Origin: Sclerotinia nivalis
Taxonomy: Eukaryota; Ascomycota; Leotiomycetes; Helotiales; Sclerotiniaceae
Reading direction: 5' to 3'
Length of the DNA: 64,000 bases
Assembly: GCA_029531795.1 (NCBI GenBank)
Contig: JAPEIS010000017.1
Coordinates: 434,001 to 498,000, forward strand
Shown: positions 15,151-27,174 of the stretch, piece after piece
How the letters are laid out: every line of letters begins with the position of its first letter
Position numbering within the stretch: the stretch's first letter is position 1
Notes under the pieces: model-generated
Told to the model about the DNA's origin: nothing
Database searches by the model: none
The model's input: the letters and a program-made list of their open reading frames with translations, nothing else
Made by a program: the position numbers and the translations under genes

Positions 15151-17916
15151 ATTCTCATTTAGAAGTTCGGAAGAAGGGTAGAGGCGTTGAAAGATGGAGA
15201 GGAGTCTCATAAAACCACTTTATACCTCTCGACTTTAGCGAAGTTGAGAGGATGCTTTTTTGATGCATCTATATTTGTCTAAAATCAAATGCTGTTTGCT
15301 TATTGCGACTTAGATACACACATATGCGGTTTGAACTCGTATATGAATTCTGTTATTTAAAATAGTTAGCGAGGTTCATTTGAAGAGCTTGTTAATTTGC
15401 TACCCTTTAGAAATAGATTCTAGAAAGAGAATTTACATTTTACAATATTCATTGATGCGTTTTAATTGTGAGAGGAATCGTTAAGTTATTTATTAATATT
15501 GTTGTGGCGGGTTTAGCAATGGTATAGTTTCTCATTTCCACGATCTTCTGTGTAGTTGAATGGCATGATCCACGGTGGTCCTGATCCCTGAAGATTAACT
15601 AAACACAAACTAGGTATTATGAGAAAGTTGGATTACTAGGGCTATATACATAGCTAGTTTATAAGCATTAGATTATATAATCCTTTATAGTTAAATATAA
15701 GGAGAAGGCTTCGTTTTCCCTTTCAAAATAATCAATCGTTTTTCATTAATCTTTTTGTATATCTATTGTAATTCCAATCTATTGTTAATTCCATTAATTC
15801 TACTATTCGAAATTTATATAATATAATTTGATCAGTTCGTACCCTATTCCCCCTCACAGTATACTATCGGGATGTATGTATCTCGACCTACCTCTTTCAC
15901 AGTATCCTCTATTGACCTTGGGAATTAATGATATTTGACATCTTTCGTTATGGATCATCGATCTTGGATCGTGGTCGTGGGGATCGTGGGGGGATTTATT
16001 GGTGTTGCTAGTGTGCTGGTGTGCTGGTGTGCTGGTGTGGTGAAGCGGTGGTGCGGTATGGAGTTGGTTTTTGTACCATATCAATACTTCTTCTTCGACA
16101 ATTATCAATTGAGAATCGTTGCAAATCCATTTATGAAGCAGAAAGAAAGACCCGCGTAAGGATCTCTCTATGTAACAATCGGTCCATATTATCATTAGCT
16201 TGTTCTTTGATACCCGACATAGCATCAAGTATGCGAATGATTGAAATACCGGACATCCATATCTTTACGACCAGAGGGCATGAATGCATGCATAAGCACC
16301 GGAGATCGATAATTTGAGCCGCAGCATGAAATCAGATGCGCTACGTTCTCGTACATCTTTATCTTTTCTCAAACGCAACTTTGACGTGTGAAGCGATATC
16401 TCGGCTTGCCGTAGCTGCATCAAGAGTTGCAGCAAGGAATGCGAGGATTTGTATAGAGAGTACTAGTATAGATAAAACAATTAATACCTGGAAAGTAATG
16501 CTCGATGCCAGGTTTTATGTATACGAAAACGTATATGAAAGGAAAGAAAGGTCTATATATAATGCTGAAAGATGGAGAGAGAGGGGAACGGATTAGTACT
16601 ATCAACTGTTCCCATTTGGCCGGGATAAAGTTATATCCACTGCTACCAATCTCTTCGCTATCTCATTTCGGAAAACACAGGTGAATTCAAATAAATACCT
16701 GTAAACCCAGCGCCATCAAATCAGCCAAAAAGAACTAATTGCCACTCACTGGAATATGATTTTGATTGATGCTTCCAGCTAGGGTACTTCGACTTGGGCC
16801 AGACTTATCCAGAATTCGCTAGATATGGAAGAAACGGAAAGACCTTTATCTGCCTGGGTCTACATCGTACATAAGCTCTAGCTCTTCGAATGATTTTATG
16901 GTAATTGCCTTATAATCACAATTGGTACTATATCAAAATTACTTTTTACAGGGCAAAAGCATGAATTGAGAAGGGTATGAGAAAGCTGGTTGTGTATCAA
17001 TAATAGAGTTTCATTACTTAGAAGCCCTTAGTAATGGATTTAATTGACGTAAGTAACGTGGTGAAGTTAACATATTTGCCCCAATTGTGGCGCAACAATC
17101 CCCCTTTTACAACGGACAAAGAATGATTGGCATGTATGCCATCATGTAACACAAAAAATGGTGCTAAACTGCTAGTGAGCGAAGTATAACTGCCGTGACA
17201 CCCTTCCATATTTTGTCTCGCCGAGATATCGGAATGTGCGGTACTACTATGTTCCAAAATTTCTCATTTTTGTTCCCATCCAATCCTCACCACCTAAAGA
17301 ATCATTGTCCCTCGAGCCAAAGAGGATCTCGATGAGTTCGGTCGAACATATCAGGATGTTAGTGTTGGATTATTTTGTGCCAATCGATCTCGTCTGCTCG
17401 CTACTTGAGATGAGTCTTCATACTGCTAAGCCATGAAGCAGTCTTGAATACGGCAGTCATGATCGCACATCGTTTTCGATTTTAGCGAAACACGTATTCG
17501 TGCAATTAGGCTGTCGACGCAACCGTGATTTGTGCGATCTACTATACTGATCTTAAGCTCGAACGTACAGATAGTAAGAACGTCAGTTCGGTCCTTGGGA
17601 TTAGAAGACAGAAGATATTCTTTATTGAATGGTCCTAGAAAACTCAATTTGCGCTGGAAGTTGACGTGCCGCCGTTCAACCCGCTCTTTAGTTGTCGTCC
17701 CAGTCATTGATTGTCCTTTCAATCTCAAAGAGAGCAATGCGGTAATAGAATAACTGCTATCAATAATCCAATTGTTCATCAATGAAAACCTGACACGGAG
17801 TCCCCTCGAAGTGGATAGTGATGTTATCTTCGAGAGTCACTCAGGAGCCTATTCCTCAAATCTTTCGTCTTTTCTGCGCTCTATGCTATCGGATTGAGTG
17901 ACAGTCACCATGCAAT
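15151..17916. other. Intergenic spacer, 2.8 kb
   Basis: Between the mutase (3' end) and the transcription factor (3' end), so the flanking genes converge on it. It is AT-rich around 15250-15850, with one short GTGCTGGT repeat. Small ORFs occur on both strands (for example 15854-16228, 16021-16317 and 17426-17782) but overlap each other and show no conserved domain. I see no convincing gene. Confidence 0.5.
16011..16040. repeat. GTGCTGGT short tandem repeat
   Basis: About three to four copies of a GTGCTGGT-like unit in the spacer downstream of the mutase. Confidence 0.85.
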
Positions 17917-19990
17917 TCATTGGATTATCGTTGGCTTGTCCGTATCTTCCTTGCATACAGCATCTTCATCGGCTTTAATTTCGCCTACGATACTTCCTAC
18001 CCACTGCTGTTCGCCTACATGCGGAATGGTATTCGTGTTCGATCCATTTGCATGTTGCATGGTATCAATCGATAGTACCTTCGTCAAGATGTGAGAAAAT
18101 CTCCGTATTTCTGGCTTCTCGGCCACTTTCGCAAGTAAAAGGTTCGCATATTGTCTTTGAGAGTTTGGTGTTTGACTCAGTGTTCTCACGAACATATCAA
18201 ATGGATCTTGACAGATACCATATACTTCATGGGGAATTTGTGATCCATAAGCTTGCATAATATCTACCATCGAATTCCCGATCTCAAAAATCTTCTCGAA
18301 AATACCCATTCCATGTACTTCTATACTTGTGATGGGTAGTGAAGATACAGCGCTCAATAGAGAGTGTGCGATCTTTAGAGGATATCGGAAAGTCATGCTT
18401 TCGTCGGCTGCCACGGAAGAGAGGAGCCCTTGACGCATCGAAGATTGCCAAACGATTAGGCGCAGCCATTGTTGAGTAACGAGTATATCAGCTTTCTGTA
18501 TGGCAGTAAGGGACACGTGAGAAGAATGGGAAAGATTTAGTTGTTGTTGAAGGGCTGTGTACGTAAGTGTCGATATTGGTGCATCAGAAGCTTCATTCCA
18601 AGAATCGACGAAGTTAGAGTCTAGCAGATGGTAAGAATGTACTAGATGCATAAACCCAGAATGAATTTCTGGTGCTTCATAGTCGTGTAGTGTTGATGGT
18701 AGAGCTGGCGTTTTCGAGAGGGTAAGAGGTTTGTGGCGAAGAATGGCAAAAGACCTATGATCATGTTAGAACCTCACATTTTTGCATAAAACGAACTTAC
18801 CTTTCCGTGACATATAAGATCCAAAATGTACGTCTACGGCACAATTCTTCAGCTGGATGAAGACCGGAATATTTATACTCTTCATGTAACCCTATATCTT
18901 GGGCCATCGTCATTGCTTCCCTCAAATAATACCAGGATTTCCTAGACTGATTGAGCTCGAAGGATGCCGTTGATACAAAATATGAAGAAATAACAGCGGA
19001 CAATGATCTATCTTCCACGAAGTCATAACCCTGTCGAACCATGATACATTCGTCTAAGAAGAACCGTCCAGCTATTTCCCATGAAGGTGGCCCTGGAGCT
19101 AATATGTTTTTACCCGACATGTGTGTTGAAGTAATAGCACATAAAGAATAAATAAGGTTTTTCTCGTGCATCTCCAATGGTCGATTGATAGAATCTCTCA
19201 GAGTGGGCATATGCACTAATGGCATAATCGGGTATAAGTGCTCAAGAAAGAGGTCAAGGCATGTCGGGATTAGATACATGTAGCTGACACATGTTGGCCT
19301 AAATTGATCCGTCGTGAAGATTCCATTTGTCTCATCATTCGAAAGGGGTGAGATATCCGACATGATTGGATGCCAGGTTGGTCGTCCTATATATGTTTGT
19401 GCAGCGGCGGAGTTGACCGTATCCGAAATCCAATGATCAATATCAATTCTATATTACATCTCATTTAGTTAGTGGACAACAAAAGGCGGTGCAAAACGTG
19501 TGACTTAAATTCCTTATGTCATGGCTCGTGTGATAATACCTGAGGTTTGATCCATCTTCAGATATCCCTCTGATTCTGACGTTACTTGCGGTCGAGTTGG
19601 AACACTAAGGACTCTGACACCCCGCTGCAGGAAGAAATATCATTACTTACGAGCCGGGCCTGGAACTGCTCCCACCTGAGCCTGAGTCACGGGACTCTGC
19701 GAAGCTTTTGATAGCTCCGCCATCTTGAGCTCTCAATTCATTGATCACTCTACCACTTCCTCGCTTTGGTCCTCTCCTCTTCGGTATGTGCTCTCTCTTA
19801 CAAGTCAATGATGCATTTCCGCATTGCTTACACGGGAGATTCCCATCACATCGTATCCCTTAATTTGTCAATACTCGGAACTCATTTACAGCACCAGGAA
19901 CCGTTAGGTATATGTGAAAGACTCACTTCTCCGTCGACAATGATCGCAAACTTTTCTAGGTGTCGGTATCTTTATATCCTCTGGAGGCAT
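17917..19990 (-). CDS. Zn(II)2Cys6 transcription factor, sugar-regulator type
   Basis: Modelled as five exons on the minus strand: 19927-19990, 19651-19858, 19586-19624, 18801-19448 and 17917-18754, giving 598 aa in consistent phase. Splicing exons 1 and 2 builds a complete zinc cluster, VCDHCRRRRIRCDG then PCKQC and LTC, interrupted by an intron between Cys 2 and Cys 3. A basic linker (KRRGPKRGSGRV) follows, as in AmyR/maltose-type regulators. The C-terminal part carries the fungal-specific transcription factor domain (LEHLYPIMPLVHMPTL, then RRRTFWILYVTERSFAILRH). The product is expected to be a nuclear DNA-binding regulator; target genes are unknown and no sugar-use gene is adjacent. The 39-bp third exon is the weakest part of the model: it rests on one acceptor (CTGCAG) and a GTAACG donor chosen because they keep phase. 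Flanking exons are well supported. Confidence 0.85.
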
Positions 19991-20130
19991 TCCAGCTTCT
20001 TCTTTAGATCACTTAATAGTATTCGACCAACACTTGAGCTTAATACTTGGCGATCGAACCTCGGAGTTTGTAAATTTGTTGATCCGTTGTTGATGCTCGT
20101 AAAAGCGGGGAAATTGATGCTAGTCTCCAT
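19972..20130 (-). promoter_or_regulatory. Possible uORF (52 codons) overlapping the transcription factor start
   Basis: An ATG at 20130 on the minus strand opens a 52-codon frame that stops at 19972, past and out of frame with the ATG at 19990 used for the zinc-cluster protein. If transcribed in the leader, it would be an overlapping uORF able to reduce translation. It could instead be part of an unrecognised 5' exon. Confidence 0.3.
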
Positions 20131-22470
20131 CTAGATTAGTATCTACCGGTGACACTGAGGGTTAAGAATGCGAGTTTGTACTACGACGACGTCGACGACA
20201 ATAATCTGTTTGATCAATGATCGAAATCAATTATCATGAAGCATATTGCAAGTGCTGCGTGTAGGCGTTATACTATTTAGCAAGAAAGCCTGATTTACGA
20301 GCCACAAAAGTTCGAACAGGTACGACGACGATGACATCCTCGAGCAAAATCAAGTAATCACCAGACTTGAACAAGTGTATATTTTGGTACAATAATCTCA
20401 GCGACGGAAAGTAAGAATAGCTAAAAGCTAGAAATCAAAATGGTGAGAACAGCTATTCGACAAAGTTGTCTTGTGTAGATTCTGATGGCACGAATTTGAG
20501 CTTGCGGTAGAGCTTTACCAGACATGACTCTGTTCAGGATCTTCTATATAATTTCTTTCTGCTACACACTGGCCCACCAGGCATGATTTCTAGTCGGTTC
20601 ACGACTCTAAGACCATGGGAAAGTCTAATACAGCGTTTTCGAGTGTTTATATTGCCATCTATGAGAAAGATTCGAGTGTCTGAGAGGAAGAAACTGTTTT
20701 GAGTTTAAACACAAATGATATTTGAGGGATATTCTTTCTAGATATTGAGATTTAAAAATCGCTTTCGGCACCGAGATAGGACCTATGGCTCTTGATGGAA
20801 TTACAAATACAATTGGTGGAAAAATTCCTCTCATTCAACTTAGTCATTGAGCTTCGTAGTCTTCGCCATGCCCACTTTGAGGATGTATGTGACTCAAGAA
20901 AAAATTCGAAAATTCGGAGACATCAGCGGTGTTTTATGTAGGATCTTACAATTATTCATTTTCATAACTTGCTGGAACTTTTAAATTTTAATGACTTCCG
21001 CTAGGAACGAATTATTATATCTATTCTCTATACCAGAGTAATACAAGTTCTTCCCGCCGTGGCTTTTACCGCTTATAGCGCCTTCACGATAACAATTCCC
21101 AATAAAATGATACTCGTTAGCATTGCCTTATTGTCGCAGTACAAAAGATAGCCGAGAGCTAGCTAATACCTATACCTCATGGCCAGTTCTTCCCTTTGGG
21201 TCACAGAGACCCATCTTCCGTTTATCCGTGACGAAAGAAGAACAACCCGTACTAGCCATATTGAATGCTCCTCTCAGCACTTCCGGTAATTCTCAGGTAT
21301 CACCGGCCACGAACTGTTTCCATTCTTCTGTATTGGGAAGGTCGCTTTTCTTCAATAATTTCCATCAGCGATAATGCCCATAAAAAAGTACTAGGTCATC
21401 TACAATCAAAGTACTAATAGAACGAGCCAAAGCCATACGAACAGGAGCTTCTTCACAGATTCCTACTGTCTTTTCGCATAGTGTGCTGCAACCCATTAGT
21501 ATATCTTTCGGCGTCTCCACTGAAACATATACAGATTCGAACACAGGTCCAATAATTCAGATAGTATCTACCGTAGCCCTGATACTGAGATTTCTGATCC
21601 ATTATTAAATCGAAGCCCTCCGACTTCACCCCGTGAAGCATTGAACACGGCCGAAAACAAGATATTCCGAAGGACCGCTTCCATAACAACCAACAGTATG
21701 ACATCCGGAAAGTTAGGAACTATGATGGAAGATCCGGATGATGCGTACAATTAGTCTGAATCGCTGTTTTGCTGAATTTGCGTTTGCTTTGCATGCCCTG
21801 GATAATTTCATGGTCTCATTAGCAGAGCAGGTGGTACTTTCTGGAGGCATTGTAATGTTGTTGAGGATGTAATAATCATCGAGGATATTGTGAGGTATTG
21901 CGATAGATTTGCAAAGAGTTTTGTTGAGAATATGTATGATAGATGTTCTCGTATCGATACTTGGATATCTGTTTCTTGCTTTGAATGATAAAACTAGGAA
22001 CATCGTGCTGGATATTTCGAAATGTTTACCCAGATCTCAATACTAACATTTAAGTGTGATTTCACAACTTAATTGGGGGCGTTCGCTTGATAAGCTCTGG
22101 TGACGGTTAACCGGATATGCGAAGATGCTGATGCATCCATGATGCCTAATGACTGTGCTTCACGACTCGCAAAAACAATCCCAACTGCATAATTGAGTCT
22201 TGGGTTGATTTATAGATATTTAGTCATTTACTGTCTGTAGGACAGATTTCTACCTAGGTAGTCAGTGGTTGCTATTGTAGCTGGCCAGACTTTGTAGAGA
22301 GATGTTCGATGTGGCAACGAAAGGCACGTCCTGGTGCACAGCAGTCGAGCGCAGCAGCAATACCATCCTTCAATGTAAGACTCCATTTTCGAGGCTTATC
22401 TCCTAACGAGTACTTTCATGAGCAATCTAGTCTAATCTACCATACTCCGGGCTTGAATGTGTGAAAAACT
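19991..22470. other. Intergenic spacer, 2.5 kb
   Basis: Upstream of the zinc-cluster gene and downstream of the HAD phosphatase. Overlapping short ORFs at 20625-20834, 21123-21374, 21453-21750 (-) and 21713-22003 (-) have fairly ordinary composition, but I recognise no family and could not splice them into a longer product. Small orphan genes or relics cannot be excluded. Confidence 0.45.
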
Positions 22471-23403
22471 TTACGAAATGGCAATGCCATATGCCTCATA
22501 GGGAAATTTCTCCAAAGTAGGTAGGAGTTGGCCCCACCCGTCACCAACATGACCCAATTGTTCTTCATTCCCAATCATCATACCCATCCTCCCAGCCAAT
22601 ATCATTTCCTCCTGCCCTTTATACTCGGCTACCAATCCCTCATGAGGAACCCAAACAACCCTCATCCCCGCTCTTCTCCCCGCCTCCACCCCCGGCACCG
22701 AATCCTCAAAAACAAGACACTCTTCCGGTCTTATCGGCCTCTCATTCTCTCCCAAGCTCTCATTAATTAACTTCAAAGCCAACAAATAAATATCCGGCGC
22801 GGGTTTTCCCCTCCCCTTCTCAACCCTCGGATCATCACCCAAAACTCGTCTTCCCTCCGGAAAAACCTCAAGCAACTTCCTCGTCTCATCTTTACTCGTC
22901 TTCAACCCAAAATTATACTTTTCACTACTCGTTGCCAACGCAATATGCACTTTGTTACCCTTCACATCACGTGCTGTACTCAAATCCTTGAGTAATTTCT
23001 CAACGCCTGGTAAGGCTTTACATTCCGGGAAATGGAGGCGTTGTTGCTCGCGTTGCTCAAGAGCATATTGTTCTTTGGTGATGGGAAGTTGAGCCCAATC
23101 CATGAATACGGAACTGGTAGAACCACCGGGGACCCCCATGAGTTTGGCTTTGATGGACCAAGGGAGAGGAGGTCGGTTGTAGGTGGCGAGAACATGGTTG
23201 GCGCATAGGGTGTACATATCTTCGGTGTTTATTAGGAGACCATCCATGTCGAAGAGACATGCTCGAATGGGGGGAAAACTGAGGTGGTTAGTATGTTAGC
23301 TTTATGTGGAACGGGAAATATTTCTCATAAATTTGGAGATATCTCTAATTGATTCCCCATTGCGAGAGGAGAAAATGGCTGCTTACTCAGTTTTGACACT
23401 CAT
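22471..23403 (-). CDS. HAD-superfamily phosphatase (GS1 / pseudouridine-5'-phosphatase type)
   Basis: Two exons, 23387-23403 and 22471-23278, with a 108-bp intron, giving 274 aa. The 17-bp first exon (MSVKT plus two bases) is needed because the long ORF otherwise starts inside motif I. Spliced, motif I reads RACLFDMDGLL, with nucleophile Asp and general acid Asp two residues later. Motif II lies in ALATSSEKYN, motif III Lys is in GKPAPDIY, and motif IV is VFEDSVPGVEAG. The helical cap after motif I fits subclass I HAD enzymes that dephosphorylate small sugar or nucleoside phosphates in the cytosol. The closest type by overall pattern is the GS1-like group, which includes pseudouridine-5'-monophosphatase; the substrate remains inference. 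It stands alone, with no operon-like neighbour. Confidence 0.9.
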
Positions 23404-25847
23404 GGCTGGTTGATATAAAACGGTTGCGTAGAACGTGACACAGTAATTCTTATCGTCCTTTGCGATCTCGGAATGGGGGTGAAAATTTTCCAAAACACCT
23501 TCAAGTCTTGACTCTATTGAATATTGGGATTGTTCTGGGGCAATAAAAAGATCTAAAATCTACCTTGACACTTGAGAGTCAGAAGAGGAAATCAAAGTAA
23601 GTAGCTCTGGACATAAGATTCACTAAATATAGATGTACAGAAGTATATGTGAGATTCCATAGACAGCACAACCTCCAGGGTTCATTTCGGGAGGCTGCGG
23701 CTGAATTTGCCCCACTCTCTCACCAACAAAAATTTGTTTGTCCCGAGCTGCCTTCTCTTTCAACATCACCATCAACACTCTTGATATTTAATTTTATCAT
23801 GGGGTTTCCATTTCGAGAGGGTTTCTTTGTGGCCTCGCAGATTTTTTATTTGTGAGAGACTAGGATTCTCACTTGAGATTGTGGAAACACCTATATTAAC
23901 TGCAAAGATCAATCACGGATTCCTATAAGGTTTAACGCAAATGGAAAGAACGTCCAGGGAAGTGGGACGGCGAGGACATTGAAATATCGAGTGCGAGTGC
24001 ATTCACTTCGCATAAACTCAAACGTTATATGTCATGTTTTTCTCCTTAAATTCTTATCTCAATCGTTTCTATGTTAAAAATGCCTTCTCTTTCTCTTCTT
24101 CCAAGGGTGCCACACTTCCATTTACCGAATTCTCGTTTTGACCGCCGAGGAAGAAACTTGACAGCGCGAATATGAAGGGAACTGGCCGAAAAGGGTGCAA
24201 GTCGCGGGATCATCATAGAGTTCAACATGAGCATTTGGAAGTATAGGTAGGTAGAACATATTGGCTTGAGGATTGCGATCGGTGCAGCGGAAAGCAGCCT
24301 GGTGGTTGTTCCTGAAACCGGAATACCACGGGGTACAAAATTGGTATTTGTATCTGGATTGATAAAGCAACTACAACGACAAAATCAGGGTCGTCATCAG
24401 TCTGAAAGCGCAATCTTTGGTTGCCAGAGGGGTGAACTCGGCCAGCTTTCACCGTTGCATTAGTACTGGTCAGCGAATCTCTCAGCTCATCAATACATCT
24501 CAAGGGGTCCGAGGCGTGAATAGGACTCTCGTTGGGGCAGTGAGAGCGAGGATGGCCCTCATTGTCCTCCTCTTGGTTAACTGTGCTAGAATTATAAGCC
24601 AACCGGTTGGCGGGAGGACCGAGAGGCTCGTCAAGAACGCTACCGGGGAAATTGGGTTTCGGGACTATTATGCGCCAATACCAATAAACTCTCATTTCTC
24701 CGAATCGGAGCTGGGGCCCTCTGGCATGATGATTGAAGGACTGAAAGGAGAAAGAATCCTTGTAATAAGAAGGGTATTGGCTTACCCCGGTTTGACAGGC
24801 TGGGGCCATTACCGCTCTTTAGCAACAATCCGCTAGGCGAGACAACCCACAGGATAAGTCTCCGAAAGGCGGTATTGGCTTTCATTTCAACGTAAATTCC
24901 GTGTTGTTGGTCCATACAACGGAGGGATTTTAAGCTGAGGCAACGCAGTCAATGCTTGACAGTATTGTCAATGGTTGCGACCAGTATCGAACCGTTTTTC
25001 CGCGGATCCATTACGAGACGGCTCGATGACAACATGGCCCAGGTCTTGTTCTGCAACTCCATGGCAAGTTGCCAAAGAGCACAAATCGCGGCAAATATCA
25101 TCACTTAAGTGGCTTTTCTTAATCTTATCCAACGCAAAAGCGGAAAGAATGTAGCTGATATTGTAGCTAGAACTCGAAATTTTGGGTGAATACGCCGACT
25201 GGACGGTGTTACTGGAGGTTGAGCCAACCATGAGAGTTGTAAATTCTGCCGAGCGCGGCTGCCTCGCCATCTGCCATTCTCGCTTGCTGTAGATGACGAT
25301 TTCCCACCTTCAATAGTGAGCATTGGTGTACCGTAGCATGCCTCAAGTGTATATGACTTCGGTAGAATCTTGTTCACGCTTATGCAAAGTCATTTGGGAG
25401 AATCTTAAAGGCTACCTTTGAGAGGAAGAAGCTTCTGAAAAGAAATATTCTTCGTTTCAGGCGTCCACCGGTCTTCGTCGTTGGAGATCATTGGAGGAGC
25501 ACATTCTGGCTTTGGAAAGCCGTGCTGAAGTTCTGGAATAAGGCAAAATCAAGATTGACTGGGACACAAGTTAATCCTGCCAGTGCGCTAGGATTTAGTT
25601 TCAGAGATATCACCAATCGTTTCCAAGTTGGTCTCTCTGGTAGAAACGCTGGCTTTCCCCCTTGTATTGTGCCCCAAAGCTAAGGTTCGGAGAACCTCCA
25701 GCCCAGCATCCCAGGTGGCCGCCTCGCGTATCTGTATTGAATACGTAGGTGTTGCTTATTCTGGCCCGGGATGCTGTTGTGGGGTATGCAGACTACCAGT
25801 AGTTAGCTTGCTACGAAGTAGATGCCTGTCGTAAGTACTGTGAGGTA

Positions 25848-26433
25848 CTAGCAACCTTTTGATCGCCGGAAAATTGGCAGCGCAGGCATATTCACGGCAC
25901 CATCCCGCATCACACCAAAGAGCTTGGCGAATCCATTATTAAACTCGACACTCAAGTCTCGAAAGTGTGATTCAAAGAGCGGAGTAAAGAATTCCATCAA
26001 ATATTGGTAGCGGTCGAAAGCAAAAGAAAAACCTTTAATGCACACCAATATAGGATTTCTTATTGTGTTGTATTCATTCCGGAATGGCGTTGGAGGACGT
26101 ACATTTGCACGCAAATGCTCCTCATGACCAGCTGAATGGTTGATAGATGTTTGACCACCTGGTGTAGTTGGTCGTAAAACAACCGGAGACCGAGGAGAAA
26201 AATGTAAGCTGTAATACAAAGAAGCCTTGTGGGGACATCTTAACTTTGGAACTTGCCTTGTGAAGGTTTTTGGCGATGATGGTGATAGAATTGTCATCAC
26301 GCATGGTGATGAGAGGTACATGACCAACTTGACTCGCTCGTGATGTGCATGTGGATGCATTAAACCTGAAAAGGGCTTCAAAATGGGTGGCTAGGTCTCT
26401 TGGTCTTCGAGAACTGTAGGAGAAGTATTCCAA
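25848..26433 (-). pseudogene. Unassigned gene or gene remnant
   Basis: The minus strand carries two overlapping coding-like frames. One (from 26433) contains NLHKASSKVKMSPQGF. The other ends at 25848 and contains GFSFAFDRYQYLMEFFTPLF, then FNNGFAKLFGVMRDGAV. They look like parts of one protein separated by an intron or frameshift, but the only candidate donor near the switch is a GCAAGT and the phase does not fit. There is no recognised family. It may be a lineage-specific gene or a decayed one. Confidence 0.25.
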
Positions 26434-26614
26434 ATTTTGGCTTGTCTTTCATAACTTTTGCAGCACCTTTGGCACTGAATGGCCTAGATTTGAGGGAGGA
26501 CCACACACCCAACCCTCACTTCATCTAGTTGGTGAAGCCATTGACCTGAACACAAAACCTGATCTTCAGAGATTTTGGACCAAACTCGAGCGTGTACGGA
26601 GAGAAAGTGCTCCA

Positions 26615-26732
26615 CGATGAATTGGCATAAAAGCAAGAATAGACATACTTCATAGTGGTCTTATACAAGCTCGTGGATGGTGGTTGGTGGTTGGTGAAGT
26701 ATGTCGATTCTTACTTTTATGCCAATTCATCG
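26615..26732. repeat. 118-bp near-perfect inverted repeat (MITE-like hairpin)
   Basis: A 38-bp left arm (26615-26652) and right arm (26695-26732) are inverted copies with two mismatches, around a 42-bp loop. Each outer end begins CGATGAATTGG. Single-stranded, the whole unit would fold into a long hairpin. No flanking target-site duplication was obvious. Confidence 0.85.
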
Positions 26733-26768
26733 AAATGAAGAGCCTCCAAAATTTGGAACTTTCTGATC

Positions 26769-27174
26769 CTATCGCCATGTAGATTGCCGAGTTGTGCCTG
26801 GGAACCCACCAGTAGTTGGTCCAGCTTGAGGGCTGTAGCTTTGCTGAGAGCCGTCGAAGCCTGCTGAGGTAGGTGCTTTGTCTTTACCCCACTGGGTAAT
26901 CGTTAGCTTAGAAGGATATGAAAGAATAGGCTAAACTTACACTACACTTGGGAGGACGGGAGGACGAGATATCGATCTTTCCAGGTATTTTGCTCATGGG
27001 GTTGCCATTTTCAATAGTGTGTTTTGCCCTCATCACACCTCCTTTTGATTGGGGGGTAGTCATAGTACTTGTCGTTACTGGCCGCGTGCTTTTGTGGAGG
27101 TTTTTCAAACGGCTGCTTTTGAGCAAATTCATGACGACCTTGCTGCATGTTGTAAGAAACTTGGAGGATACCAT
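26769..27174 (-). CDS. C-terminal exons of an unassigned Gln/Pro/Gly-rich protein
   Basis: The last exon (26769-26891, ends TAG) reads WGKDKAPTSAGFDGSQQSYS and continues into a Gly/Thr-rich tail. It joins in phase to an exon ending at 26941 with SSRPPKCS across a 49-bp intron (donor GTAAGT, branch-like GCTAACG, acceptor CCCAG). The upstream exon is open to 27174 but changes to a second coding-like frame containing EFAQKQPFEKPPQKHA, so there is either another intron or a frameshift. Further upstream coding-like pieces (QYQHISNQASLF near 27240; SQQQQYPVEQQLQSALG near 29420) have the same low-complexity style. There is no known domain; the product is likely disordered. The true start is unknown. 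Confidence 0.38.

Larger units (their letters stand above)
23404..26768. other. Gene-poor region with unassigned coding-like fragments
   Basis: No complete gene was recognised. Stretches at 24222-24836, 24968-25377 and 25440-25680 have coding-like composition in changing frames on both strands, but no domain is recognisable and I could not link them with plausible splice sites. A near-perfect inverted repeat lies at 26615-26732. Confidence 0.4.
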
